Below are positions 25,226 to 33,986 of a DNA stretch of 64,000 nt, in pieces. The DNA lies in contig JAQSWD010000066.1 of NCBI GenBank assembly GCA_029266835.1, positions 1-64,000 on the forward strand, read 5' to 3'. The stretch is from Steroidobacteraceae bacterium. Lineage in GTDB: Bacteria; Pseudomonadota; Gammaproteobacteria; Steroidobacterales; Steroidobacteraceae. Every line of letters starts with the position of its first letter. Position 1 is the stretch's first letter. A program made the position numbers and the translations under genes. A model generated the notes under the pieces. It did no database searches and was not told the DNA's origin. It saw only the letters and a program-made list of their open reading frames with translations.

Positions 25226-26376
25226 GTCTCGGACCGCATCTCGCCCACGGGCGCGATGCGTTGGTAGTAATCCGAAAGTCGACGCGCATACGCATGCACG
25301 TCGTAGTTGCGCGCGCGCTGGTAGGCACGCTGGCCCGCCGAAGCCCGCAGATCCTCGTCGGTGATCAACCGGACCATGGCGTCCTTGAGTAGCCCGATGT
25401 CCCCCGGCGGCACCATCAACCCCTCGACGCCGTCGGTGAAGCAATCCGGAATGCCGCCCACGGGGCTGGTGATGGACGGCAATCCGGCGGCCATGGCTTC
25501 CAGCAATGCCATCGGCAGGCCTTCGACATACGAGGGCAATGCGAAGACATCGCTCTCGGCCAGCAATCGGTCACGCTCGGCGGTATCGATCCACGCCATT
25601 ACCTGGATGTTCGGGTCACCGTCAGCCATCTGGCGCAGTTCTTCGGTCTCACCATGTCCGGCGAGCACCAGCCGGGCTCGTGCCCTCAGTTCGTCCGGCA
25701 GCGCACGGAATGCATGGATCAGGTCGTAGCTGCCCTTGAGTTTCGCCAGCTTCGCCAGGTGCACGAACTGCACTTCGTTGCGACGGCGACGCTCCGGAAT
25801 CCTCCCCGGCACACGGACGGGGTTGGGCAACACCACCACTTGCGAAGGCGCGAGCTCGCACTCGCGGATGTAGAAGTCGCGCCACTGGCTGGACAACACG
25901 ATGACCAGGTTGGCCTGCTGCATCGTCCGGTTGACCAGGCGCCGCAGGAATGGTGGCAATGACCGGTGAAAGCTGTCGAAGCTGCCGCCATGCGCGTGCA
26001 TGATCAACGGCTGACGCGCATTGAGCACCTGTTGCGCCAGGAACATCTTGCGAATCGTGCTGCCGCGCGACGAGAAGTGAATGTGGACGACGGTGGGCTC
26101 GTTCGAATCCAGGATGCGCGACAAGGTGTGCACCGCCTTGCCGAACATGAAGGCGCGCGACAGATGCGAACCCTCGTGCATCGTCGGGACGTGCCGGATG
26201 GACGCGTACGGCGTCAGGTAGTCGCAGATCAGCTGGGCCACCGCGGTCACGCCGCCACGCACACTGAGCGACGGCCCCAATTGCAGCACACGGACGCGCG
26301 TGTCCAACGCCGTCGTGCGCGGCGCGCTGGCCGGCACGGTCACCGATCGCATGAGACTGGCAGGCTCGGCATTCAT
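25222..26376 (-). CDS. Glycosyltransferase family 4
   Basis: A 384-residue GT-B enzyme. The N-terminal Rossmann half has VLQLGPSLSVRGGVTAVAQL, a Gly-rich donor-side loop; the C-terminal half has VVLPNPVRVPGR, LAKLKGSYDLIHAF and the family motif EGLPMALLEAMAAGLPSITS with the acid-x7-Glu pattern. It is cytoplasmic or membrane-associated, transferring an NDP-sugar to the lipid-linked repeat unit. It overlaps both neighbours by 4 bases (ATGA), so the run of glycosyltransferases is one translation-coupled block. Sugar specificity cannot be assigned. Confidence 0.88.
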   Translation of the reverse strand: MNAEPASLMRSVTVPASAPRTTALDTRVRVLQLGPSLSVRGGVTAVAQLICDYLTPYASIRHVPTMHEGSHLSRAFMFGKAVHTLSRILDSNEPTVVHIHFSSRGSTIRKMFLAQQVLNARQPLIMHAHGGSFDSFHRSLPPFLRRLVNRTMQQANLVIVLSSQWRDFYIRECELAPSQVVVLPNPVRVPGRIPERRRRNEVQFVHLAKLAKLKGSYDLIHAFRALPDELRARARLVLAGHGETEELRQMADGDPNIQVMAWIDTAERDRLLAESDVFALPSYVEGLPMALLEAMAAGLPSITSPVGGIPDCFTDGVEGLMVPPGDIGLLKDAMVRLITDEDLRASAGQRAYQRARNYDVHAYARRLSDYYQRIAPVGEMRSET

Positions 26377-27575
26377 TCCGACGCACCCGGGTTGCCCACG
26401 AGGTCGCGATACGCGGCCGACATCGCGGCCACGGAGAAGCAGCTGATGGCACGCGCACGCGCCGCCTGGCCCATCTGCAGGCGCTTGCGCGGCTCGGCAT
26501 ACAGGGCCGCGATCAGCGCGGGCAGCCTGGCCGGCAGTTCGGTCCGCGACACCACGTAGCCTTCGACTCCGTCGTCGATCATCTCGCGCGCGCCACCGAC
26601 ATCCGAAAGGATGACGGGCTTCGCCATCGACATGGCTTCGAGCGCGGCGTTCGAGAATGACTCCACCGCGACGGACGGCAGGACGAAGAGGTCCATCGCG
26701 CCCAGCACGGGCCGCACATCGTCGACTTCGCCGAGGAGATGCAGGCGATCACTGAGCTCGAGCTCCGCGGCGCGGCGCACCAGCTGGCCGCGCAGCGGAC
26801 CATCACCGGCGATCACCAGGTGCGCGTCCACGCGCGCGACGCGCAGTCGACGCAGGGCGGTCAGCAGCACCTCCTGGTTTTTCTCCGGCCTCATGCAACC
26901 CACGGTGCCGATGAGCAGTGACGCGGGTTTCACGCCGAGCTTGTCGCGTAATCGCTTCGCGGCTTCGAACGCCACGACAGGCTCGAAGCTGGACGAGTCG
27001 ACGCCGTTGTAGATCACGGAGGATTTGCGTTCGGCCACTTCGTCCGTCAGCCAGTATTCCTGTTGCACGCGTGAGCCATGCACGGTGTGATCGAAGCGGG
27101 TCAGCACCCACTGGTACAGCCGCTTGATGAGTGTTCGGCCACGGAACGTCGACGTATTGATGAGCGCCACCGTGCGCGGACGGTCGCGCATGAAGAACGT
27201 GGCGCAGGCCACGTACAGCGAGGAGTACAGGTTCACGGATGCCACGGTGGCCGGACGTTCCGCGCGAATGATCCGGCGCAGCTTCCAGACCGTGCCCAGC
27301 GAAAACTTGCCGCGGCGTTCGAGCTTGTGCACGGGAAGATCGCGGCGCAGGCCGGACTCGAGCGTGTACGGACCATTCAGGCATGCAAGGCTCACCGACA
27401 GGCCGTCATCCTTGAGGCGGTTGGCCATGCGGGCGATCTTGCGCTCCGAGCCACCCACCGCGAGGCAAGCCAGCACGAACAGGACATCACCGCGCGGCGT
27501 CGCCACGGCATCCTCATTGGCCGGCGTCAGCTCCATCGATCCTTCGATCGGCGCATTCACGAGAGAGGGCGTCAT
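26373..27575 (-). CDS. Glycosyltransferase family 4
   Basis: A 400-residue GT-B enzyme with FVLACLAVGGSERKIARMAN at the N-terminus (the GGSE acceptor-side loop), VIYNGVDSSSFEP, VGCMRPEKNQEVLL, and VESFSNAALEAMSMAKPVIL carrying the conserved catalytic-site glutamates. It belongs with the preceding transferase and the next one in a coupled block and presumably adds one residue of the repeat unit. The N-terminus is somewhat long (about 25 residues before the Rossmann strand). Confidence 0.88.
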   Translation of the reverse strand: MTPSLVNAPIEGSMELTPANEDAVATPRGDVLFVLACLAVGGSERKIARMANRLKDDGLSVSLACLNGPYTLESGLRRDLPVHKLERRGKFSLGTVWKLRRIIRAERPATVASVNLYSSLYVACATFFMRDRPRTVALINTSTFRGRTLIKRLYQWVLTRFDHTVHGSRVQQEYWLTDEVAERKSSVIYNGVDSSSFEPVVAFEAAKRLRDKLGVKPASLLIGTVGCMRPEKNQEVLLTALRRLRVARVDAHLVIAGDGPLRGQLVRRAAELELSDRLHLLGEVDDVRPVLGAMDLFVLPSVAVESFSNAALEAMSMAKPVILSDVGGAREMIDDGVEGYVVSRTELPARLPALIAALYAEPRKRLQMGQAARARAISCFSVAAMSAAYRDLVGNPGASE

Positions 27576-28765
27576 GGCAGCTGGGCTCCCTGGGTTTGTT
27601 CAGCGGACCCGAGACGTACCGGCGGTGCATTCCGATCCAGTAGTTCGAGGTAACGCGCGGCGACCGCAGTGGTGAATTCGCGGCTGGCGAAGTCACGTGC
27701 ACGGCGACCCAACAGGTGGCGGTCCACATCCATTTCGAGCAGGCCGCGGATGGCCTCGCGCATGTCGTCCAGGGTATTGGCCACGCGCCCCAGGGACAGG
27801 CGCTGCACCAATCCATCGGGGTCGAAGAAAGTCACCACGGGGACACCGCGGATCCAGGCCTGCAGGAATGTATTGGGGAAACCCTCGATCGACGAGGTGT
27901 TGAGAAAGATCTTCGCGCGATCGAACAAGGCGCCGCTGTCGCGATAGCGCACCGCTCCCAGCATGGTCACGTTGGGCAGCCGCGCGGCCGCGGCGCGCAT
28001 GTCATCGAAGTAGGTCTGGCCATTGGGCATGGGGCCGCCGGCCAGCGTGAACTTCACGTCCGGCAGCTGGCGCGCGAGTTCCAGCACGAGCTCCGGGCGT
28101 TTCAGCGACCGGAAGTTGCTGACCCAGAGCACGTCGATGTCCTTGGCCGCGTGTCCACTGCCGGTGTCCGGGAAGGAACGCGGCGCCTCCACCATCATGT
28201 TGATGACGTGGCTTTCGAGGCCGTGGTTCTCGCGCAGCATCCGCGCCTGGTGGTCGGTCTGCGCGGCAATGAGGTTCGCCCGGTGCAGCCCGAAGTTGTA
28301 CAGCTTGCGATCGCGCCAGAACTGCAGGCGGCCATGCTCGACTTCACAGTCGCTGTCCGAGGCAACGCGGAAGATGAACTGCCGGCCCATGGATCGCGCG
28401 AACCACGCCGTGAAGCCGGTGTACGAACCCGCTGGCGACTGATAGTAGATGTCCGCGTCCGCGGCCATGAGCGCGGACATCAGTTTCGTCGCGCGCGGAT
28501 AGAAGAAGCGCAGACCCGGAATGCCACCGTGCCGTGACTGCGCGGCAATGGCGGTGATGCCCTGGTGCTGACGGCGGGCACCCTGCCCGTCGTCGTGCAC
28601 GACCATCGAGACGTCATGGCCGAGATCGCGCCAGGCGCGCGCCAGCAACACGTGCTGGATGGCTTCACCACCTATGTAACGGCCCCCTTCCTTCGAGTCA
28701 TGGCCTTCGCCCGACAACATGCCGTACGAATCGAGACCGACGATGCAGATCTTGCGCGCGCTCAA
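27572..28765 (-). CDS. Glycosyltransferase family 4
   Basis: A 397-residue GT-B enzyme: N-terminal ICIVGLDSYGMLSGEGHDSKEGG, central IDVLWVSNFRSLKRPELVLELA, and C-terminal SSIEGFPNTFLQAWIRGVPVVT with the family Glu-x7 pattern. Its start codon overlaps (ATGA) the stop of the C-terminal fragment of the polymerase gene at 28762, showing the original operon connection between the two. Confidence 0.87.
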   Translation of the reverse strand: MSARKICIVGLDSYGMLSGEGHDSKEGGRYIGGEAIQHVLLARAWRDLGHDVSMVVHDDGQGARRQHQGITAIAAQSRHGGIPGLRFFYPRATKLMSALMAADADIYYQSPAGSYTGFTAWFARSMGRQFIFRVASDSDCEVEHGRLQFWRDRKLYNFGLHRANLIAAQTDHQARMLRENHGLESHVINMMVEAPRSFPDTGSGHAAKDIDVLWVSNFRSLKRPELVLELARQLPDVKFTLAGGPMPNGQTYFDDMRAAAARLPNVTMLGAVRYRDSGALFDRAKIFLNTSSIEGFPNTFLQAWIRGVPVVTFFDPDGLVQRLSLGRVANTLDDMREAIRGLLEMDVDRHLLGRRARDFASREFTTAVAARYLELLDRNAPPVRLGSAEQTQGAQLP

Positions 28766-29030
28766 GTGCGGCTACCTCCGGATTGTGCGGGCTGGGCCCA
28801 GCCATAGGAATCACGCCGCGTCTCCGGCTCGTGAACGACCGCTTTCTCGGCCGCCATCGCCGGTTGCTCTCTCATGCAGATCACCAGTCGCATCACCACA
28901 CCGCCATACATCCAGAAATAGTTGAAAGGTTTGTAGAGGTCGACGAAGAACACCGCTGTGCAAACACCGACGGTGGCGAGCACGAATGCGATGAGCTGGC
29001 CCCGGTACGGCGGCGGCGCATGCGTGCGAA
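28762..29030 (-). pseudogene. Out-of-frame C-terminus of the Wzy-like polymerase
   Basis: About 88 codons in a different frame from the polymerase body encode YRGQLIAFVLATVG then FFVDLYKPFNYFWMYGGVVMRL. This is the last transmembrane helix and tail typical of O-antigen ligase/polymerase proteins. The stop overlaps the next gene as ATGA, so this frame was the true gene end. The join with the upstream frame lies between 29007 and 29031, and roughly 30 residues expected after the conserved HNHY are missing. Confidence 0.75.
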
Positions 29031-29990
29031 GTAGTGATTGTGGGGCGAGAACAGGAATGGCATGGACCAGTAGACGTCCCAGCCGAAACCGGTGACGAAG
29101 GTGATCGGGCTGGCGAACATGGTCTTGAACAGGTCGACCCAGATTTCGTTGCGTCCCGACGAGGCGTCGAAAGCGTCATAGGACGTGGTCTGACCGATCA
29201 TGCGTTCCGCCAGCAGACCGCCATACGGTGACAGCGCCACTACCACGACGAGCACCACCAGTGTGCCCAGCGCCCACCCCGCGACCCGGTTGTACGAAAT
29301 CAGGTGTCGATATAGATAGGCGCCGACCGCGCAGGTCATCGCCAGACCCACGAAGCCGCCGCGCGACGCGGTGGTCACCAGGGCGAATGCACCCACAAAC
29401 GCTGCCGCCAGCCAGAAAAGCCGCTGCGCACCGCGCGCGGCCACGGCCAGGGCAATGGTGGCCGGCAGGAACATCAGAATGAAGACCGCATACTGGTTCG
29501 ACTCGCCGATGGCGCCACCCGTGCGCCCGTCGGCACGGATGCGCAACCCCAGGTCGATCACGCCCATGGCGTCGAGGATGGTCACCGCATTGGCGGCGAA
29601 CGCGCCCAGCATCAGGCCCTTGATGACCCTGATGGAGTCCGTGGGCGTGCGCACGCCGAACAGGAACACCAGGAAGAAGATGTACTGGTCGATCAGCGTG
29701 GCCTTGAGCTTGATGAAGCTGTCCACCAGCTCGTAACGCGGGTACCCGATGATCAGCGTGCCGACCAGCAACGTGATGATGGCGTAGGCGATCTGCACGA
29801 TGAACGCCGCCTGCAGCTGGCCGGCGGACATGATGGATTCGCGGCTCATCACCATGCGCAGCCCCAGCAGGACGGCGATGAGGTAGATCAGCAGGTTCTT
29901 TGCAGATAGCCCGGGAAGCAGGCTGAGGTCGATATTCAGCGCGTCGGTGGCGAGCAGGAACAGCGCCGCGGTGGCGAGGATTGTCGGCAT
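28893..29990 (-). CDS. O-antigen polymerase/ligase (Wzy/WaaL-like), frameshifted near the C-terminus
   Basis: A multi-pass inner-membrane protein of 365 residues as read, with about ten predicted transmembrane helices. It shows the Wzy_C/O-antigen ligase signatures GESNQYAVFILMFLP, TTASRGGFVGLA, DAFDASSGRNEIW and a periplasmic-loop His motif SPHNHYF. The natural role is polymerising lipid-linked repeat units in the periplasm. After HNHYF the frame turns into an unrelated Arg/Ser-rich tail, while the real C-terminus continues in another frame (28762-29030). As sequenced, the product would lack its last helix. Confidence 0.8.
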   Translation of the reverse strand: MPTILATAALFLLATDALNIDLSLLPGLSAKNLLIYLIAVLLGLRMVMSRESIMSAGQLQAAFIVQIAYAIITLLVGTLIIGYPRYELVDSFIKLKATLIDQYIFFLVFLFGVRTPTDSIRVIKGLMLGAFAANAVTILDAMGVIDLGLRIRADGRTGGAIGESNQYAVFILMFLPATIALAVAARGAQRLFWLAAAFVGAFALVTTASRGGFVGLAMTCAVGAYLYRHLISYNRVAGWALGTLVVLVVVVALSPYGGLLAERMIGQTTSYDAFDASSGRNEIWVDLFKTMFASPITFVTGFGWDVYWSMPFLFSPHNHYFARMRRRRTGASSSHSCSPPSVFAQRCSSSTSTNLSTISGCMAVW

Positions 29991-30027
29991 GAGTCAGGCC
30001 TGTTCACTCTCCATCACTGCGCGCCGG

Positions 30028-31461
30028 TCAATACGCACGGTCAGTGCGCACCACCGCGACCGCGGTGGCGAGCATGATTTCCAGATCCAGCATCGGTGAC
30101 CACCGACGCATGTATTCCAGGTCGTACAACACGCGCGCTTCCATTTCTTCAACCTTGGCGGTTTCACCACGGCAGCCGCGCACCTGCGCAAGTCCTGTAA
30201 TTCCCGGGAGAACCTTGTGGCGCACCATGTACCGTTTGATGAGCTTGCGGTACTCCTCGTTGTGAGCGACAGCATGTGGGCGAGGTCCTACGACGCTCAT
30301 AGTGCCTTGCAATACGTTGATCAGCTGCGGCAGTTCGTCGAGCGACCAGCGCCGCAGATGCCTGCCGACGGGCGTCACGCGCGTGTCGTTGCGCGAGGCC
30401 TGGGTGACCCTGTCGCCGTTCTCAGTCACCGTCATGGTGCGGAACTTGTAGACCATGATCTCGCGGCCATCGAGGCCGTAACGTCGCTGGCGGAACAACA
30501 CCGGACCGGGTGAGCCGCGTTTCACGGCATAGGCGATTCCGATCAGCAATGGCGAGAGCAAGATCAACGCCAGCAGCGCCACCGTCACGTCCATCAGGCG
30601 CTTGACCAATCCGCGATAGCCATGGAACGGCGTCTCGCACATCGCCACCACGGGCATGCCGAGGATGTCGCTGGCGCGCTGCTGCAACACGTCGAAGCCC
30701 GAGACGTCCGGGACGTAGTAGATGGACGCCGTGGTGTCGCCCAGCTCGTTCACCATCTCGCGCACGCGGGTCACCTGCCCCGGCGACACCGCAATGAAGA
30801 TCACGTCGATGTTCCGGCGGTTGACGAACGAAGCCACGTCGGAAAAGCGTCCCAGCAATTGCGCGTATTTCGCGCAGCCCAGCCGGTCGCTGCCACGATC
30901 GTCGAAGAAGCCCGCCACGGAGAGTCCGAGCTCGCCGTGTTTCGACAGCCGACGTTGCATTTCCATGCTGGCCGGCGTGCATCCGACGATGACGGCGCGG
31001 CGTGCCTGGGCGGCGTCGCGCAGCAACGCGCGTGCGACTCCCTGCAGCACCAGCGACAGGATCACCAGCAGCACCGGCGTGACCAGCACCCAGGTGACCA
31101 CCACGCGCCGCGAGAAATCCTCAGAGAACTTGGTGACGTATCCCATCGCCAGCAGCGCGGCGACCAGCACCGCCCAGCGAAGCAGAAGATTAGTCGCCAG
31201 CTCCAGCCGTCCGGAGATGATCTGGGAGCTCGAGTTGCCGGGCTTCAGGAATGCGAGCGTCAGCGCCGCGGCAAGGATGGACAACACCAGGAAGGGTTTG
31301 TCGAACTCGACGTTATACATGCGAGTGAGCGGGTAGAACATCCCGCCCGCCAGCACCGCTGGCAGAGCGTCCATCAACCACAGGAGTACCGGCGCGAGCA
31401 GCGAGGTCCCGCGCTTGAGCACGATGGGTTGCGTGAGTTGGTGCTGATACTCGAAGCTCAA
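30028..31461 (-). CDS. Undecaprenyl-phosphate sugar phosphotransferase (WcaJ/WbaP-type)
   Basis: A 477-residue polyprenyl glycosylphosphotransferase that starts repeat-unit assembly by moving a sugar-1-phosphate onto undecaprenyl phosphate. Four N-terminal transmembrane helices (about 15-130) precede a CoA-binding-like Rossmann domain (about 145-265, VIVGCTPASMEMQ). The catalytic bacterial sugar transferase domain follows (about 285-477) with FRQRRYGLDGREIMVYKFRTM, the essential DELPQLINVLQGTMSVVGPRP block and PGITGLAQVRG. It follows a terminator and lies 37 bases upstream of the polymerase gene. Glucose- and galactose-type relatives cannot be told apart. Confidence 0.92.
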   Translation of the reverse strand: MSFEYQHQLTQPIVLKRGTSLLAPVLLWLMDALPAVLAGGMFYPLTRMYNVEFDKPFLVLSILAAALTLAFLKPGNSSSQIISGRLELATNLLLRWAVLVAALLAMGYVTKFSEDFSRRVVVTWVLVTPVLLVILSLVLQGVARALLRDAAQARRAVIVGCTPASMEMQRRLSKHGELGLSVAGFFDDRGSDRLGCAKYAQLLGRFSDVASFVNRRNIDVIFIAVSPGQVTRVREMVNELGDTTASIYYVPDVSGFDVLQQRASDILGMPVVAMCETPFHGYRGLVKRLMDVTVALLALILLSPLLIGIAYAVKRGSPGPVLFRQRRYGLDGREIMVYKFRTMTVTENGDRVTQASRNDTRVTPVGRHLRRWSLDELPQLINVLQGTMSVVGPRPHAVAHNEEYRKLIKRYMVRHKVLPGITGLAQVRGCRGETAKVEEMEARVLYDLEYMRRWSPMLDLEIMLATAVAVVRTDRAY

Positions 31462-31497
31462 ACTGGATTGCCTCCCTTTCGATGACTGACAGAATAG

Positions 31498-31526
31498 AAA
31501 AAGGCCGGCGTCTTCCGACGCCAGCC
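31498..31526 (-). terminator. Rho-independent terminator after the beta-helix gene
   Basis: Read leftward: ggctggcgtc, loop ggaa, gacgccggcc, then five T residues. It separates the pectate-lyase-like gene (stop at 31589) from the WcaJ-type gene (start 31461), so the latter probably has its own promoter in the same 128-base gap or is reached by read-through. Confidence 0.75.
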
Positions 31527-31588
31527 ATGTTCCTTGCCCCCTATCGCCCGACGATTACACGGTGGGCGATTGCACGGGCATCACGTCA

Positions 31589-33004
31589 TCATTGCACTGA
31601 CAGGGAAGCGGGCGATGTCGGGGTCAACGTTACCGCCACGCCTGACACCGTCCTGTCGTGGGAGTGCAGCCAGTTCTCGAGATTGCTGTAGCCATTCGAT
31701 GCGATGGCGGCGTGGTTCGACGGCAGTGAGAGCACGCGGCGGTTCTGTTCGAACGAGGGCCATCCGCCGCCGTTCTTCTGGCAACGGGGGGTGCCGTTGC
31801 CCGACACGCAATTGATGATCTGCCCTTTGCGCTGCCGTACTTCGCTGACGATGCGCTTGTCGACGACGTCTCGATCCTGGGGGCGCGCACCGGCATTGAG
31901 CAGGACGAGGTCGTACACGGCATTGCCGGCAACCTTGCGGGCCACCAGTCCGCTGTTCCAGACCGGAGCAGAGCTGGTGATCAGGCCCGAGAGCGTGTCA
32001 CCGCCGGTCAGCCACATCAGGTTCTTGAGCACAGTGCCGAAGTCCGACGATGAGTTGTCATGCATGTAGGCCCGGCTGCCCGCGCCCAGGCGCAGAGAAC
32101 CACTGGTGCGCAGGTAGATGGGCCGGGACATGTTGGGTTCGAGACTCGGGCCTTCGATGAACACGTTACCCACCACCGAGTTGCGGCTGGTCCGGCCGCC
32201 TTCGGCCTGCATGTCGATCGCCCGCACGGCACGGTTGTAAACCACGTTGTTGACGAACACGAGCTCCGCAGCGCGCGACAGCGGATTGCGTTCCACCTGG
32301 TGCGCCATGAGGTTGCCAGTCATGGTGATACTGCTGCCCGGCGAGGTGCCGAACAGGACTCCGTACCCATGTTTCATCGTGCCCGAGCCGCTGTAGGCCT
32401 GGTGACCGGAGTCGTGCAAAGGCTCGGAGAAGATGTTGTTGGAGAAGGTGATGTTGTCGTGCGGACCCCAGGCGCTGGCGATCTCGTCGGTGGCCCAGCT
32501 GAACGAGCAGTGATCGATGACGACATTCTTCACCGGTTTGGAAGCGATGCCTTCGATCTTGAGCGCGTCCCGGTTCGTCAGGTCCGGACCATTGAGGTCA
32601 TCGCCCGCGCGTACGCGCAGGTGCTGGATCACGACATCCGACGCGGTGATCTTGATGGCCGCGCCTCGGATCATGATGCCCGGGCTGGGCGCGGTCTGGC
32701 CGGCGATGTGCAGATTGCCGTTGCGGATGATGAGATCCGAAGTGATGCGGATCGAGCCGGAAACTTCGAACACGCAGGTGCGCGGGCCGCTGGCGTCGAT
32801 GCAGGCCTTGAGCGAGCCCGAGCCGCTGGCGTTGACGTTCGTCACTTTGTAGACCTCGCCTCCCCGCCCCGCCCTGGTCTCGATACCGTAACCCGCGGCT
32901 CCTGGTATGACCGGCAGAGCATGGGCGACGCTCGCGCCCAACAGTGACATTGCGGCTAACAGGGTGGCGGGTTTCACGGCTTGGCGGAAACTAGCAAGCT
33001 CCAA
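31589..33004 (-). CDS. Exported right-handed beta-helix protein, pectate lyase-like
   Basis: About 471 residues if begun at TTG 33004 (AGAGG 8 bases upstream), giving a signal peptide that ends ASVAHA before LPVIPGAAGYG. The start is uncertain: a GTG at 33028 is in frame. The mature protein resembles family PL1 pectate lyases: GRGGEVYKVTNVNASGSGSL, VFEVSGSI, IAGQTAPSPGI, IQHLRVRAGDD, VIDHCSFSWATDE and NNIFSEPL, the typical parallel beta-helix rungs. It probably acts in the periplasm or outside on the uronate polymer of this locus. It is followed by a strong terminator. Confidence 0.82.
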   Translation of the reverse strand: MELASFRQAVKPATLLAAMSLLGASVAHALPVIPGAAGYGIETRAGRGGEVYKVTNVNASGSGSLKACIDASGPRTCVFEVSGSIRITSDLIIRNGNLHIAGQTAPSPGIMIRGAAIKITASDVVIQHLRVRAGDDLNGPDLTNRDALKIEGIASKPVKNVVIDHCSFSWATDEIASAWGPHDNITFSNNIFSEPLHDSGHQAYSGSGTMKHGYGVLFGTSPGSSITMTGNLMAHQVERNPLSRAAELVFVNNVVYNRAVRAIDMQAEGGRTSRNSVVGNVFIEGPSLEPNMSRPIYLRTSGSLRLGAGSRAYMHDNSSSDFGTVLKNLMWLTGGDTLSGLITSSAPVWNSGLVARKVAGNAVYDLVLLNAGARPQDRDVVDKRIVSEVRQRKGQIINCVSGNGTPRCQKNGGGWPSFEQNRRVLSLPSNHAAIASNGYSNLENWLHSHDRTVSGVAVTLTPTSPASLSVQ

Positions 33005-33068
33005 TACGGTGACCTCTGGGAAAATCACTTCACCCGTTGTCGGAAGATCGCTGTTTGGCGAGCAGACT

Positions 33069-33755
33069 TCAGATGGACTTGGTTGAAATGACGGTCGGCG
33101 GCCCCTCGAGTCCGCCGGAATTGACGGCGACCACGGCGAAGTACCAGATCCCCTTGGCGAGATCGGTGAACTCGTACGACGTGATGGCCGGGTCATTGAT
33201 CAGCACGCTCTGGTCGAGGTCATCGGCAGTGCGGCCGTAGAGGATGCGGTAGCCCGCGAGGTCGTCCAGAGGCGAGCCGTCGAGTTTGGAAGGCGGCGCC
33301 TCCCAGCGCAGCGTCGCAACACCGGTATTGGCGTCGCCGACGACGGTGATCATGAAAGGCGCGGTCTCGGCGCGGCGGCTGTTGTCGGCAACGACAATGG
33401 TGATGAGTTCGTGCACGCCCAGGTCGCCGGGCCCCGGCGTACCGGTGATGCGACCGGTCTGCGGATCGATGCTGGCCCAGAGCGGAAGATTGGTCGCGCT
33501 GAAGCGCAGCGCATCGCCGTCGGCGTCGACCGCGGCGGGATCCAGGGAAAAGGTCTCGCCGACGCGGGCATAACCATCACCCACGGCCTTGATGGTGGGC
33601 GCATGATTCGCGGCCGGCGGGGTTGGCGCCGGAAGCGTGTCGGGCGTTTCAGTCTGCGCCGACTCCGAGGGAGCGCTTCCGCCGCAACCGTGGAACAGGC
33701 CGATGGCCGCGGCCGGTAACAGCACGCCGATGACGATTTTCGAGAGTCGAGACAT
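33069..33755 (-). CDS. Putative lipoprotein with Ig-like (He_PIG) and fibronectin type III domains
   Basis: A 228-residue protein starting at ATG 33755 (AGAGGA upstream). The leader ends FHGCGG, so Cys24 may be lipidated. A Pro/Thr linker is followed by a putative Ig/cadherin-like domain (about 52-140, FSLDPAAVDADGDALRFSATNLP and the GRITGTPG turn typical of He_PIG). A fibronectin III-like domain follows (about 145-228, VATLRWEAPP and YFAVVAVNSGG). Such pairs bind polysaccharide or other surface structures. It sits between algD and the beta-helix lyase in the polysaccharide locus. Confidence 0.75.
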   Translation of the reverse strand: MSRLSKIVIGVLLPAAAIGLFHGCGGSAPSESAQTETPDTLPAPTPPAANHAPTIKAVGDGYARVGETFSLDPAAVDADGDALRFSATNLPLWASIDPQTGRITGTPGPGDLGVHELITIVVADNSRRAETAPFMITVVGDANTGVATLRWEAPPSKLDGSPLDDLAGYRILYGRTADDLDQSVLINDPAITSYEFTDLAKGIWYFAVVAVNSGGLEGPPTVISTKSI

Positions 33756-33948
33756 CTGTCGGAATCCTCTGTCCCATCCCAGTGGGGGCGGGCAAGTCTT
33801 GGATTCCAGGGGTAGCTGTTTCAACGCATTGGGCGAAAACTGCCCGACAGCTCCTACGTCGCCGAAGGGCGACAACGGAGTGCATTCAAGCGCTTAGACG
33901 CCTGTAAGAGACACCCCGACGATCGAATTCCGTGAAGTGGCACCGGCC

Positions 33949-33969
33949 GCCGGCGGCTGGGCCGCCGGC
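33949..33969 (-). terminator. Hairpin downstream of algD
   Basis: A 9-bp GC-only inverted repeat (gccggcggc / gccgccggc) with a 3-base loop lies 18 bases after the algD stop on the leftward strand. There is no T-run, so terminator function is only probable. Confidence 0.45.
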
Positions 33970-33986
33970 CTTGTTCCACTGTCCGG

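Noticed and set aside
33756-33948. Riboswitch (cyclic-di-GMP type) in the leader of the FN3 lipoprotein gene
   Set aside because: The characteristic conserved stretches of the known classes are not found; only an ordinary hairpin and the neighbouring hairpin at 33949-33969 are visible.
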